A stretch of DNA of 55,388 nucleotides from CAZUAQ01 sp964618455 (GTDB taxonomy: Bacteria > Planctomycetota > Phycisphaerae > UBA1845 > PWPN01), in assembly GCA_964618455.1 (NCBI GenBank), contig CAZUAQ010000038.1, positions 1-55,388 of the forward strand, given 5' to 3'. Below the pieces are notes generated by a model. It saw only the letters and a program-made list of their open reading frames with translations, made no database searches and had not been told where the DNA came from. Every line of letters begins with the position of its first letter. The first letter of the stretch is position 1. A program made the position numbers and the translations under genes. Below are positions 18,019 to 25,735 of this stretch, piece after piece.

Positions 18019-19389
18019 ATGTGCTCCACGTTCCGTCCAGTGCCTTTCAGCCTCGCGTTTCTCATCCTGGGAGTCCTCTTCGCCGGTTGCGATCGGTCCC
18101 AGGAACTGACCACGGTTCAGCCGGTCGAGGACATGGCGAGCCTCGTTGTGCTCTCTCCGCATGCCCCCGTCATCCGCGAGGCGTTCGCCCCCCGGTTTAA
18201 CGAATGGCACGAGGAAAAGTACGGCCAACCGGTCAATATCCGCTGGATTCAGCGGGGCACGATTGAATGTTACCATCGGATTCTGGCGACGCACGACCGC
18301 ACCGGGATGAGCAACCAGGATCGCGTGGACGTTTTCTTCGGTGGCGGTGTCCCCATTCACCAGGACGTGGCGAATCGCGGCTATTCCAAGCCGGTCCAGC
18401 TCCCCGAAGAGATCCTTTCGCAGATTCCCAAGGAACTTTACGGCCAGCCCCTCTACGCCGAGGACGGAACCTGGTATGGCTCGGCGTTGAACGGTCTCGG
18501 TATCGTATTCAACCGGAAAGCATGTGACGCGCGGGGGCTTACCGAGCCCGGCACCTGGGCCGACCTCGCGGATCCCGCCTACAGCCACAGCGTCGTGCTG
18601 GCGGACCCCTCCAAGTCGGGCAGCAGCGCCCAGTGCCTGGTGATGATCCTGCTCTCCCAGGGCTGGGACAAGGGCTTTGAGATCATGACCGGCATCCTCG
18701 GCAATACCGGAGGCATGCTGCCGTCGAGCGGCATGATCGGGCCGAACGTGGGCTCGGGATTGACGGTGGCGGGATTTCAGCCGGAATTCGTGGCCCGGAT
18801 GATGATCGCCGATCAGCCCGACACCCTCGGTTACGTCAATCCACCCGCCGCCACGAGCATCTCGCCGGACCCGATCACCGTGTTGAAGACCGCCCGGAAC
18901 CCCGAGACCGCCGACCGTTTCGTGGAGTTCGTGCTTTCCGAGGAGGGGCAGAGTCTTTGGGCGCTGAAGCCCGAAGAGGGCGGACCGGCGGGGCAGGCCC
19001 TGTACCGCAACCCGATTCGCCCGGACATCTACACGAAGTACGGCGACAAGCTGGTGGTCGAGTACAACCCGTTTGAACTCAAGCAGGACTTCGACGTGGA
19101 CATGGAAAAGCTCGAAGTCTATACCGCGCTGATACCCTTCCTTATCAATGCGATGTGCGGTGAGAATCACTACGCCCTGCAGAAGGCCTGGCGGCAGGCG
19201 ACCGCCCCCGGGGCCGACTCCGACCGGTACACGGATCTCGTGATGCCGCCGTTCAGCGAAGAAGATTCGTTGGAATTCGCCCGGCAATGTCTCGACCAGC
19301 AGAAGGGCGTCGAACTCGAGGAAGCCTGGACCGCCATGTTCCGCGACCGCTATGCGGAGATCATCGGCACGCCCGCGGCTTCGCGGTAA
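18019..19389 (+). CDS. ABC transporter solute-binding lipoprotein, Fe(III)/spermidine class (orphan)
   Basis: This 456-residue protein has a signal peptide with lipobox VLFAGC (Cys24) and the periplasmic-binding-protein type 2 fold of the iron, spermidine and phosphonate cluster. It shows SPHAPVIREAFAPRFNEW, VDVFFGGG, the hinge segment WYGSALNGLGIVFNRKA, then VLADPSKSGSS and PDPITVLKTARNPETADRFV. It is a paralogue of the binding protein at 34936-36351: both share NPIRPDIY/SPIRRDVY and a helical C-terminal extension. No permease or ATPase gene is adjacent, so it may use the importer at 33151-37557 or act as a sensor. The ligand is unknown. Confidence 0.82.
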   Translation: MCSTFRPVPFSLAFLILGVLFAGCDRSQELTTVQPVEDMASLVVLSPHAPVIREAFAPRFNEWHEEKYGQPVNIRWIQRGTIECYHRILATHDRTGMSNQDRVDVFFGGGVPIHQDVANRGYSKPVQLPEEILSQIPKELYGQPLYAEDGTWYGSALNGLGIVFNRKACDARGLTEPGTWADLADPAYSHSVVLADPSKSGSSAQCLVMILLSQGWDKGFEIMTGILGNTGGMLPSSGMIGPNVGSGLTVAGFQPEFVARMMIADQPDTLGYVNPPAATSISPDPITVLKTARNPETADRFVEFVLSEEGQSLWALKPEEGGPAGQALYRNPIRPDIYTKYGDKLVVEYNPFELKQDFDVDMEKLEVYTALIPFLINAMCGENHYALQKAWRQATAPGADSDRYTDLVMPPFSEEDSLEFARQCLDQQKGVELEEAWTAMFRDRYAEIIGTPAASR

Positions 19390-19470
19390 AGAACTCCATC
19401 GTCGGCAACATCTGTCCTGATCCTGCCGTTTCAGCTTGAACCCGTAGCCTGAAATCTCTAGGCTCTGGGC

Positions 19471-20154
19471 ATGAACGGGGAACATCAGCAACCTGCCTCG
19501 ACTCCTTCGGCGGATATCGACATCTATTGCCTCGAATGCGGGTACAACCTGCGCGGGCTCTCGGGTGATCCGCGCCGATGCCCGGAGTGCGGGCACATGA
19601 ACCCGATGGGCACGGCCGAGATCCCCGCCAAGCTGATCAGCGAACAGCTCAGGCAGCTGGAGACCGCGCCGGCGTACTGTGCCGGCCTGTCGGTGCTCGC
19701 GATCGTTCTGCTGCTGCCCATTGTGATATTCATACTCAACAATGGTGTGAATCATCCCGTACTTGCTTGCGTGGCAATGTCGATTCTCGCTTGCTTGACC
19801 GGGGTCGCAATCACGGCGGGCCAGTTCAAGACATCCTGCCGCGAGCATCCCCGTTGGCAACGTGCATTGTGGCAGTACTGGCGCGCTGCGGTGGGACTTG
19901 TTTTTCTCGTCCTCATCGCCCCCGTACTCAGTGGCGTACTCATTTCCACGGGGATAATGCGAGCCTGGTCCGTGACGACGGTATGGCTCCTTTCCTGGAT
20001 TCTCCCGATTGTTGTTCTGTCCGTGGTCGGGCCCAGGACGCACCGCCGGCTGAAGAAAATCCTCCATCCGCTTCAGCGAGACGTGGCGGTGCAGATCGCG
20101 CGCGATACTCCTCGCAAGAAGCTTCATAAGGGAGGTCGCGGGCGATTCGGATGA
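19471..20154 (+). CDS. Zinc-ribbon membrane protein of the CxxCGYNLRGL family (stand-alone member)
   Basis: The N-terminus carries a two-knuckle zinc ribbon, CLECGYNLRGL then CPECG, at about residues 20-46. Four hydrophobic helices follow (about 66-90, 92-112, 135-160, 168-190), then a basic C-terminus. The ribbon matches that of the four tandem paralogues at 49426-53112, but the membrane part differs strongly. The function is unknown; a cytoplasmic metal-binding or protein-binding head on a membrane anchor is the simplest reading. No ribosome-binding site is clear before the ATG at 19471. Confidence 0.7.
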   Translation: MNGEHQQPASTPSADIDIYCLECGYNLRGLSGDPRRCPECGHMNPMGTAEIPAKLISEQLRQLETAPAYCAGLSVLAIVLLLPIVIFILNNGVNHPVLACVAMSILACLTGVAITAGQFKTSCREHPRWQRALWQYWRAAVGLVFLVLIAPVLSGVLISTGIMRAWSVTTVWLLSWILPIVVLSVVGPRTHRRLKKILHPLQRDVAVQIARDTPRKKLHKGGRGRFG

Positions 20155-20504
20155 ATGCCTGAGCGTGTTCAGCCGCCGGATGTGACGGATGGTGGCGGAC
20201 CGCAGTCAATACCGCGATCGTGAGGAAGTGCATCGAGAGACAGATATGCAATACGCCCTATGCTCGTGCACATGAGGCTTCCAGCGATGCGCGAGTCTCG
20301 CCTGTTCTCCCCTCCCTCACGGTCGGGGTACTGACTGATTGCACACGAAGTCGAATTGATCCTGGGCATCCGCGTGTGCGCTGGGCGGATAGGCCGTGGT
20401 CGTGAGGTGCAACCGGTATCGTTCCGTCGCTCCCTTCGGGAACTTGGCCATTCCCGTCATTGCCGCCATGCCCGTGTTCCCTCTCGCCCGCGCGTCAACA
20501 AAAG
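20155..20504. other. Gene-poor gap with one doubtful small frame
   Basis: These 350 bases separate the zinc-ribbon membrane gene from the terminator of the PEP-CTERM gene. Apart from the doubtful 50-residue frame at 20317-20469 I see no gene, structured RNA or repeat. Confidence 0.4.
20317..20469 (-). CDS. Possible small protein or gene remnant (50 aa)
   Basis: A 50-residue leftward frame begins at ATG 20469 with GAGGG about ten bases upstream. Its composition looks protein-like (KGATERYRLHLTTTAYPP, then DAQDQFDFVCN), but I recognise no family. It lies just past the terminator of the PEP-CTERM gene. It could be a real small protein, a decayed gene end, or chance. Confidence 0.22.
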   Translation of the reverse strand: MAAMTGMAKFPKGATERYRLHLTTTAYPPSAHADAQDQFDFVCNQSVPRP

Positions 20505-20539
20505 AAAGGCCTGCGAACCATGAAGATTCGCAGGCCTTT
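20505..20539 (-). terminator. Bidirectional-looking terminator after the PEP-CTERM gene
   Basis: AAAGGCCTGCGAA (20505-20517) pairs perfectly with TTCGCAGGCCTTT (20527-20539). T-runs follow on both strands, so it can end the leftward PEP-CTERM transcript and any rightward read-through. Confidence 0.85.
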
Positions 20540-20582
20540 TCATTTCTAGCGTCGAGCGATTGCCCCGATGGGGCCGGATCGT

Positions 20583-21263
20583 TTAGCGACGGCGACGCAG
20601 CAGCAGGCCACCGGCAATGGCGATCATGAACGCCGAGGCGGGCTCGGGCACGAAGTTGTGCGTGCCGGGCGTGGTGAGTTGGACGATCAGGGCAGCCTCT
20701 TCCACATCGTCACCGGTCTCCAGGCTGTTCACACCACCAGTGGTCCACTCAGAGTGAACGTAGAGGCCGCTGTTTCCGCTGAGGACGTCAGCGTTGCGGA
20801 AGGCGTAACCATCGGTGTACTCCCAGACTTCGCCCGTTCCGTCCGTGTCGATCTGGCCGTGGATATCGACGAGATTCGAGCTGTCGGCGGTGTCGGTCAG
20901 GATGTAGCGGTCATCACCATTGCTGAAGAAGGCCGACGTGTACAGATCCGCCGCGAATCCATAGGTGGTCTCGAACACCGACTGGCCGCCATTGGCGCTG
21001 GACTGGATGACGTACGAGTCACCGGCGGTGATCGTGATACCGGTCAGGTCCACGTCGATGTCCAGATCCGTATTCGCATTGGACTGCACGATGATGCCAC
21101 CTTCGGCAAAGGTGAAATCGGTCGCACCGGTGTTCGTGATTTCGACGAACTTGGGATTGCCACCGCTGAGCGTGCCATCCACGACCTCGCTAATGATCAA
21201 GTTGGCGTTGGCCACCGACACGCTGATCATGGCAACCATCGCTGCCATCACACTTTTTCGCAT
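20583..21263 (-). CDS. PEP-CTERM sorted surface protein with lamin-tail-like domain
   Basis: This 226-residue protein has an N-terminal signal peptide (MRKSVMAAMVAMISVSVANA). A beta-sandwich follows: NLIISEVVDGTLSGGNPKFV and VEITNTGATDFTF are typical of lamin-tail domains. It ends in a PEP-CTERM tail: VPEPAS, a hydrophobic stretch and RRRR. Such tails are recognised by an exosortase that fixes the protein to the cell surface or matrix. The start has an AGGAGG Shine-Dalgarno. Promoter and terminator frame it as a single-gene unit. Related lamin-tail domains occur in the proteins at 23505 and 25736. Confidence 0.88.
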   Translation of the reverse strand: MRKSVMAAMVAMISVSVANANLIISEVVDGTLSGGNPKFVEITNTGATDFTFAEGGIIVQSNANTDLDIDVDLTGITITAGDSYVIQSSANGGQSVFETTYGFAADLYTSAFFSNGDDRYILTDTADSSNLVDIHGQIDTDGTGEVWEYTDGYAFRNADVLSGNSGLYVHSEWTTGGVNSLETGDDVEEAALIVQLTTPGTHNFVPEPASAFMIAIAGGLLLRRRR

Positions 21264-21486
21264 TTGTTTCTCCTCCTGAATACAGGGAACCTTCCGCTTA
21301 ATTCCGATTACCGTTCACCTGCTGAGCGGGATCAGCGTATGGTGAACGAACAACATACACGTGAAAAAATCGATGAGGAAATGAAATCAATCTGCAGGAT
21401 GGAATCCTTCTTCCCTCCATCCATTGCGCGTTCTCTCCCTCAATCGAACGACCGGCAGTGTACTAGAAACAGGGTGAGCCTTAAAG

Positions 21487-21514
21487 ATTATAATGGTTAA
21501 GAAAAGGTTAAGAA
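21487..21514 (-). promoter_or_regulatory. Promoter of the PEP-CTERM gene with 11-bp-spaced TTAACC repeats
   Basis: Reverse-strand TTCTTA (21509-21514), a 16-bp spacer, then TATAAT (21487-21492). Two TTAACC direct repeats with an 11-bp period overlap the -35 and spacer, the layout of a PhoB/OmpR-type regulator site. The leader to the ATG is about 220 bases long and AT-rich; it holds no gene. Confidence 0.5.
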
Positions 21515-21529
21515 CCCGCGAGGTTTGGA

Positions 21530-22201
21530 TCACTCCGGCAGTGATTCGAGGATCGTTACGCTCGCTGAACAGCCCAACCGCGATGCTCCCGCCTCAACCA
21601 TCGCCAGCGCCGTGGGCAGGTCGCGAATGCCGCCGGCCGCCTTCACCTTGATAGGGGCAGTGTGTTTGTGCAGGAGGTGGACGGTTTCGAGCGTGGCTCC
21701 TCCGCTTGGGTGAAAACCCGTAGAGGTTTTCACGTAGTCAGCCTGGGCTTCCGCCACGCAGCGGCAGCCCGCCACGATCTGCTCCTCGGTCAGGGCGCCG
21801 GTCTCGAGGATGACCTTCAGGTGGTGGTCGGGCGAGACGGAATGGCAGGCGTCTGCCACGGCGGCGATGTCGTCCCGGACGATGCCGAGTTCCCCGGCGA
21901 TGAGATCTCCCAACCGCACCACCATATCGATTTCCGTCGCCCCGTCCTGAATGGCCCGTTGCGTCTCCGCCACCTTGATCGCGGTCGTGCAAGCGCCGAG
22001 GGGGAACCCGATCACGCTGGCCACCCGTGTGGCGGCGTCACCGAGCCTTTTGTGACAATGTTTCACCCAAATGGGGTTCACGCACACCGCCACGAATCCG
22101 AATTTGAGCGCTTCCTCGCAGAGTTGATCGATCATCGCTGCCGTGGCTTCGGGCTTGAGCAGCGTATGGTCGATCATGGAGGCCAGTTGCACGCGATTCA
22201 T
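21530..22201 (-). CDS. deoC: Deoxyribose-phosphate aldolase
   Basis: This 223-residue protein is the class I aldolase that splits 2-deoxyribose-5-phosphate into acetaldehyde and glyceraldehyde-3-phosphate. Signatures are IDHTLLKPEAT, CVNPIWV, SVIGFPLGAC, the segment EIDMVVRLG (Asp), the Schiff-base Lys in YVKTSTGFHPSGGAT, and the proton-relay Lys in KVKAAGGIRD. Length is normal. It starts 34 bp after the kinase/deoxyribosyltransferase-like fusion gene and is probably translated from the same transcript. That places both in deoxynucleoside breakdown. Confidence 0.95.
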   Translation of the reverse strand: MNRVQLASMIDHTLLKPEATAAMIDQLCEEALKFGFVAVCVNPIWVKHCHKRLGDAATRVASVIGFPLGACTTAIKVAETQRAIQDGATEIDMVVRLGDLIAGELGIVRDDIAAVADACHSVSPDHHLKVILETGALTEEQIVAGCRCVAEAQADYVKTSTGFHPSGGATLETVHLLHKHTAPIKVKAAGGIRDLPTALAMVEAGASRLGCSASVTILESLPE

Positions 22202-22235
22202 AGTGATTCTCAGGGAGGAAAGTGTCGTCGCACAT

Positions 22236-23426
22236 TCAGCCGAAGCGGCCGCGCTCTCGCGGTTTACCGCCTTCGATATCCAGCCTCATCTGGTAATCCT
22301 TCAAATATCCCTTGTTCTGGAAATGCTCCAGGGCTTCTTCGACGGTGGCGAAGACGCGGGTGGCGGTCTCGGTCACGAACGGTGAAGGCTCGCGCTTGGG
22401 CTTCCAGATGATGTAGACCTCCTTCGTCCCTTCGAACGCATGCTGGAGTTCGCGTTCCACGCCGCTGGAAAGGCCGGGCTTTCCGTCCGGCATCTCGGGC
22501 ACGTGGCTGACGATCATGTCCGACTGATCGATCAGTTTGAAATCGCGGGCGTAAATCTGACCGTCGATATCATTTGCGACGGCAGTGACGTCCGCCGTCG
22601 GGAACTCCATTTCGCGACCGTTCACTTCGACTGTGAAACTGCTCTGACCCTGTTGCGTGGCCTTGCCTGCCTCAAAAAGCAATCGCTTCTCATCCAGGTC
22701 ACCAGGATCGAAAGTGATGAAATGCTCGGTCAGCGCGTCCCGGAAGGCGTCGATCTCCGCCAGCACTTCGGGCATGTCCATGACGTGGGTCATCGGGAAC
22801 GAAGGATAGACCTTGGGACGATGGGGCTCGAACATCAGCCGGTACACCGATTGGGCGGTATCGCCTTCGAACCCGCGCGCGATCATGTAGAAAGCGCCGT
22901 GGCCGCGAATGATGCCTGACAAAACCTCCGTGGCCAGCACCTCCTCCTCGCGCCAGACCATGATGTCCTTGAGCGTGTGAGGCAGATCGGTCTCCCGGGT
23001 TAATCGCTCATGGACCGCATCCACGTTGTCGACGAGGGTCATGTTGAGGTCGGCGTCCAGCTCCATCATCTGGTCGAAGTCGAACGCCGGGAACAGGCCG
23101 TGGCGCCAGCGAAACGTGGCGTGCGTGTTGACCAGCAGGTTTTCCGTCTTTTCCGCCAGGCGCAGAATATCCTTGAACACCGAGCGGCGGAGGGCGTTCA
23201 GTCGCGAACGGGGAAGATCGAGAATCCGCCCCTTGGCGACGTCGGGGGCCTCCTTGTACATCATGTCGCCGACGTGGCAGACCTCGACGTGCTTGCCGTT
23301 TCGCTGCGCGATCTCCGACACTTGCTCGATGAAGGGTTTCTTGTCGACGCCGACCTGGCCGGTCATGACGGCACGGACACCGACGTGAGGGCGTTTGAGA
23401 AGCGGGGAGCGATTGGGGTCTATCAT
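22236..23426 (-). CDS. Fusion of archaeal adenylate-kinase-like domain and nucleoside-deoxyribosyltransferase-like domain
   Basis: The protein has about 396 residues. Residues 16-177 follow the archaeal-type adenylate kinase plan: VMTGQVGVDKKPFIEQVSEI, VGDMMY, then ENLLVNTHATFRW and LFPAFDFDQMMELDADL. The P-loop reads GQVGVDKK, not GxxGxGK[ST]. Residues 203-365 resemble the deoxyribosyltransferase/RCL fold: KVYPSFPMTH, ITFDPGD, then YARDFKLIDQSDMIVSHVPE, and GLSSGVERELQHAF with a Glu (about 324) where the family nucleophile lies. A role in deoxynucleotide cleavage is supported by deoC directly downstream, which would consume deoxyribose-5-P. An upstream GTG at 23465 is an alternative start. 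The fold assignment is by eye. Confidence 0.6.
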   Translation of the reverse strand: MIDPNRSPLLKRPHVGVRAVMTGQVGVDKKPFIEQVSEIAQRNGKHVEVCHVGDMMYKEAPDVAKGRILDLPRSRLNALRRSVFKDILRLAEKTENLLVNTHATFRWRHGLFPAFDFDQMMELDADLNMTLVDNVDAVHERLTRETDLPHTLKDIMVWREEEVLATEVLSGIIRGHGAFYMIARGFEGDTAQSVYRLMFEPHRPKVYPSFPMTHVMDMPEVLAEIDAFRDALTEHFITFDPGDLDEKRLLFEAGKATQQGQSSFTVEVNGREMEFPTADVTAVANDIDGQIYARDFKLIDQSDMIVSHVPEMPDGKPGLSSGVERELQHAFEGTKEVYIIWKPKREPSPFVTETATRVFATVEEALEHFQNKGYLKDYQMRLDIEGGKPRERGRFG

Positions 23427-23468
23427 GCGGGGCTCGATTTGAATGGAGCGTCGGTCATCCTGCACGGT

Positions 23469-23485
23469 GGTTCACATCGTGAACC
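23469..23485 (-). promoter_or_regulatory. Possible operator of the fusion gene-deoC unit
   Basis: A perfect palindrome GGTTCAC-atc-GTGAACC lies about 43 bp upstream of the ATG at 23426. Its size fits a dimeric repressor site. Confidence 0.4.
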
Positions 23486-23504
23486 TTGCGCTAAGGTCCA
23501 CAGT

Positions 23505-25160
23505 TTACGGCTGACTCCCCGTGAAGGCCAGTTGCAGGATGGCGTAGTCGTCCATGTCCGCGTCGCCGTCCCCATCGAGATCCGAATTGGGATCCACGGC
23601 GGGAATCATCGCCCCTGAGAAACCGTCGAGAAAGAGATCGAGATCCGCCTCGTCGACGTCCCCGTCGTCATCGAAATCCACCGGGTTGTTGTTCTGGCCG
23701 GGCGTGATGGGATGGTCACCGTCGGTGCCGTCCTGAACCGCGCTGAGCACCGTCCAGTCGTCGGCCAGGTCAGTATCCTGGGCGTCGGGCAGTCGGGCTG
23801 CCCCGGCGGGGAAGGCACCTTCCACGGGGCCGATGATCGGGGCGCCGTAGTAGACGCGGTCCCCGCTGCCGAGGCCCGCGTCCGCCAGACCGAGGCTGTC
23901 CACCAGCGTGCCCGTATCGACCACGTCGAGCGTGCCGTCGTTATTGAAATCGAGATCCTGCCCGATCACGAGCGAGGTTTCCTGGACAAGCAGGATCGTC
24001 TGGGTACCGGTTTCGAGGACATTCTGCGTGCCGATCTGGAAGTCGGGATTCAGAGCCGAAGTCCCGAGCAGATAATAGCCGTCGGCTGGGATCGCTTCGG
24101 CGAACCCGGGCGTCCAGATGCGATCCACGAGGCCGGGATTGGCGGAGTCCCCCTCGATGATCATGACCGAGAGGTCCGTGAGCGCAAGACCGGGTGGGCC
24201 GACCAGTTCGATGAACTCGACCGTATCGATGCCACCCTCCGGATCGCCGTAGACTTCATTGATGCGGATCACCTCGTTGCCGGGGCCGGGGTCGTCGGGA
24301 CCGATGTTGATCGTCGTCACCAGGGCGAGGTGATCGCTGGCGGAATGTGAGTCGTTCTGCAGCACGGGTGGGGGCAGAGATCCGACGTTGAATGTGTTCG
24401 TGTGGAAGATAAAGCGGGTGTCGATCAGCGCGTTCAGACCGGGATTCACGAACAGGTGATCGATGACCTTTCCCGACGGCCAGCGTGTCGTGGCGCTGCC
24501 GTTGTTCGGGTCGGTGATGGTCAATCGTGAGAGCGTCGTCTGGGGCTCGAGGAGCTTGTTTAGCGAGGGGTCACCGAGTTCGGCGTTGAGGTCGCCACCG
24601 TAAAACACGTGCGCGCCTGGGTTTGCGTTCAGGAACGTGGTGATGTCCGCCGCGTCGTCGGTGGCCTGGTTCAGGCGAAGTGTATCGTCCCGGTTTGCCG
24701 TGCCGGACTTGTGATGGGTCGAATAGACTCGGAGTTCCGTGCCTGCCTGGGTATCGATGATGTCGACGTCGGCGCGGATCGTGGGGCGCTGGAAAAGCCC
24801 ACCATTGGGATCGTCCGTGAAAATCTGAAAGGTATTTGAGAGCGGGTACGCGCTGAGGATCTGGTTCCGAGGATTCTCATTCGTGGGGCTGCCCAGGAAG
24901 GAATAGGGGAGTTCCGCCGCGAAATGGGCCATGAAGGCGTTGCGACCTTGGGCATTGTTCGCCTCCTGGACGAGCAGGATTTCGGGATCGAGCGCTTCGA
25001 TGATGCGGAGCGTGGCGTCGTATTCCGAACTGCCGGGGTCGTCGTAGGTCAGGATGTTCCAGGTGACGATCGTGACTTCGATGGCAACAGTCGGCGGGCT
25101 CATCACACCGATGGCGGTGATGAACCCGAGTCCGACCAGGTTGATCCTGGGGCGATGCAT
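23505..25160 (-). CDS. Secreted EEP-family nuclease/phosphatase with lamin-tail-like domain and dockerin-like calcium repeats
   Basis: This 551-residue protein has an N-terminal signal peptide. Residues about 27-285 form an EEP (DNase I-like) domain: VTWNILTYDD, LVQEAN (metal Glu), STHHKSGTANRDD, FYGGDLNAELGD (catalytic Asp/Asn) and SDHLAL (catalytic Asp-His). Residues about 295-480 resemble a lamin-tail domain, starting RINEVYGDPEGG. The C-terminus carries two EF-hand-like loops, DFDDDGDVDEADLD and DLDGDGDADMDDY, as in planctomycete dockerin-type tails. It is probably an extracellular nuclease or phosphodiesterase. The ATG at 25160 follows AGGAAAG. It is transcribed away from the large lamin-tail gene at 25736. 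Confidence 0.85.
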   Translation of the reverse strand: MHRPRINLVGLGFITAIGVMSPPTVAIEVTIVTWNILTYDDPGSSEYDATLRIIEALDPEILLVQEANNAQGRNAFMAHFAAELPYSFLGSPTNENPRNQILSAYPLSNTFQIFTDDPNGGLFQRPTIRADVDIIDTQAGTELRVYSTHHKSGTANRDDTLRLNQATDDAADITTFLNANPGAHVFYGGDLNAELGDPSLNKLLEPQTTLSRLTITDPNNGSATTRWPSGKVIDHLFVNPGLNALIDTRFIFHTNTFNVGSLPPPVLQNDSHSASDHLALVTTINIGPDDPGPGNEVIRINEVYGDPEGGIDTVEFIELVGPPGLALTDLSVMIIEGDSANPGLVDRIWTPGFAEAIPADGYYLLGTSALNPDFQIGTQNVLETGTQTILLVQETSLVIGQDLDFNNDGTLDVVDTGTLVDSLGLADAGLGSGDRVYYGAPIIGPVEGAFPAGAARLPDAQDTDLADDWTVLSAVQDGTDGDHPITPGQNNNPVDFDDDGDVDEADLDLFLDGFSGAMIPAVDPNSDLDGDGDADMDDYAILQLAFTGSQP

Positions 25161-25274
25161 GCTTTCCTATCTCCGTTTTTTCTGTCTCCGCGTGGATCGG
25201 TCCGTATGGGAGGGATGGCGATCCAGTCGGTGAGTGTACACCGCCACCGCGGGACGCCCAAGTCAAATCGTGAA

Positions 25275-25288
25275 ATCACTGGAGTGAT
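25275..25288. promoter_or_regulatory. Possible operator, palindrome ATCACTGGAGTGAT
   Basis: ATCACT-gg-AGTGAT, 6-bp arms, 115-128 bp upstream of the nuclease start at 25160. Confidence 0.35.
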
Positions 25289-25319
25289 CAGATACGAGAT
25301 ACCCACATTGCACCCAGTC

Positions 25320-25336
25320 TTAATCATTTATTAACT
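25320..25336. promoter_or_regulatory. TTAATC/TTAACT direct repeat with 11-bp period
   Basis: TTAATC (25320-25325) and TTAACT (25331-25336) have the same 11-bp period as the TTAACC repeats over the PEP-CTERM promoter. They suit an OmpR/PhoB-type regulator. Confidence 0.3.
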
Positions 25337-25652
25337 TGGCGCCGGGCGTCCGATCGATGATTATCTCCGTGTTTGCGCTGCCGTGCTTTGAGCGGAGGAC
25401 GAGAGGCACTGATTCCCGCCTGTCGGCAGCAGATCCATACGTGCTGGACGTGGTTTCATAAATGATTGTTTGAGGATGGTTTGTGCGCGTGGTGTGGCTC
25501 GGTACGCAGCTGCCACGTAAAAAGAGGCAGCGTGTGCGCAGAATAAGTCTTTGTTAGCATGCGAGTCTCGGTCGCCCATCCCAGCTATGATGCCTGTGCA
25601 GATTAGCACTTTGTATCGCGGATTACAGGGCTGAAATATTAATTGAAGTGAA

Positions 25653-25704
25653 AATCTAGACTATCCTGGGCCAATACTGTCCCAGGTCAATGCTACTCTA
25701 GATT
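25653..25704 (+). promoter_or_regulatory. Nested inverted repeat upstream of the large lamin-tail gene
   Basis: Outer arms AATCTAGA (25653-25660) and TCTAGATT (25697-25704) are perfect. Inside them, CCTGGG (25665-25670) and CCCAGG (25681-25686) are also perfect, around a 10-base loop. The structure ends 31 bp before the ATG and close to the GGAGGAGAAGGA ribosome-binding site. It may be a two-site operator or a leader hairpin. Confidence 0.5.
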
Positions 25705-25735
25705 GATGTTACTCTACACAGATGGAGGAGAAGGA

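Larger units (their letters stand above)
25161..25735. other. AT-rich divergent intergenic region between two secreted-protein genes
   Basis: These 575 bases separate the leftward nuclease gene from the rightward 25736 gene. They include the palindrome at 25275, TTAA repeats at 25320 and the nested inverted repeat at 25653. A short leftward frame in the middle (25361-25609) has no ribosome-binding site and no recognisable content. I see no RNA gene. Confidence 0.5.

Noticed and set aside
17872..20127. 751-residue leftward open frame
   Set aside because: It is antisense to the solute-binding and zinc-ribbon genes and has the composition of a GC-rich shadow; the sense frames show clear domains.
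25361..25609. 82-residue leftward frame in the AT-rich intergenic region
   Set aside because: No ribosome-binding site or recognisable content; codon use unlike neighbours.
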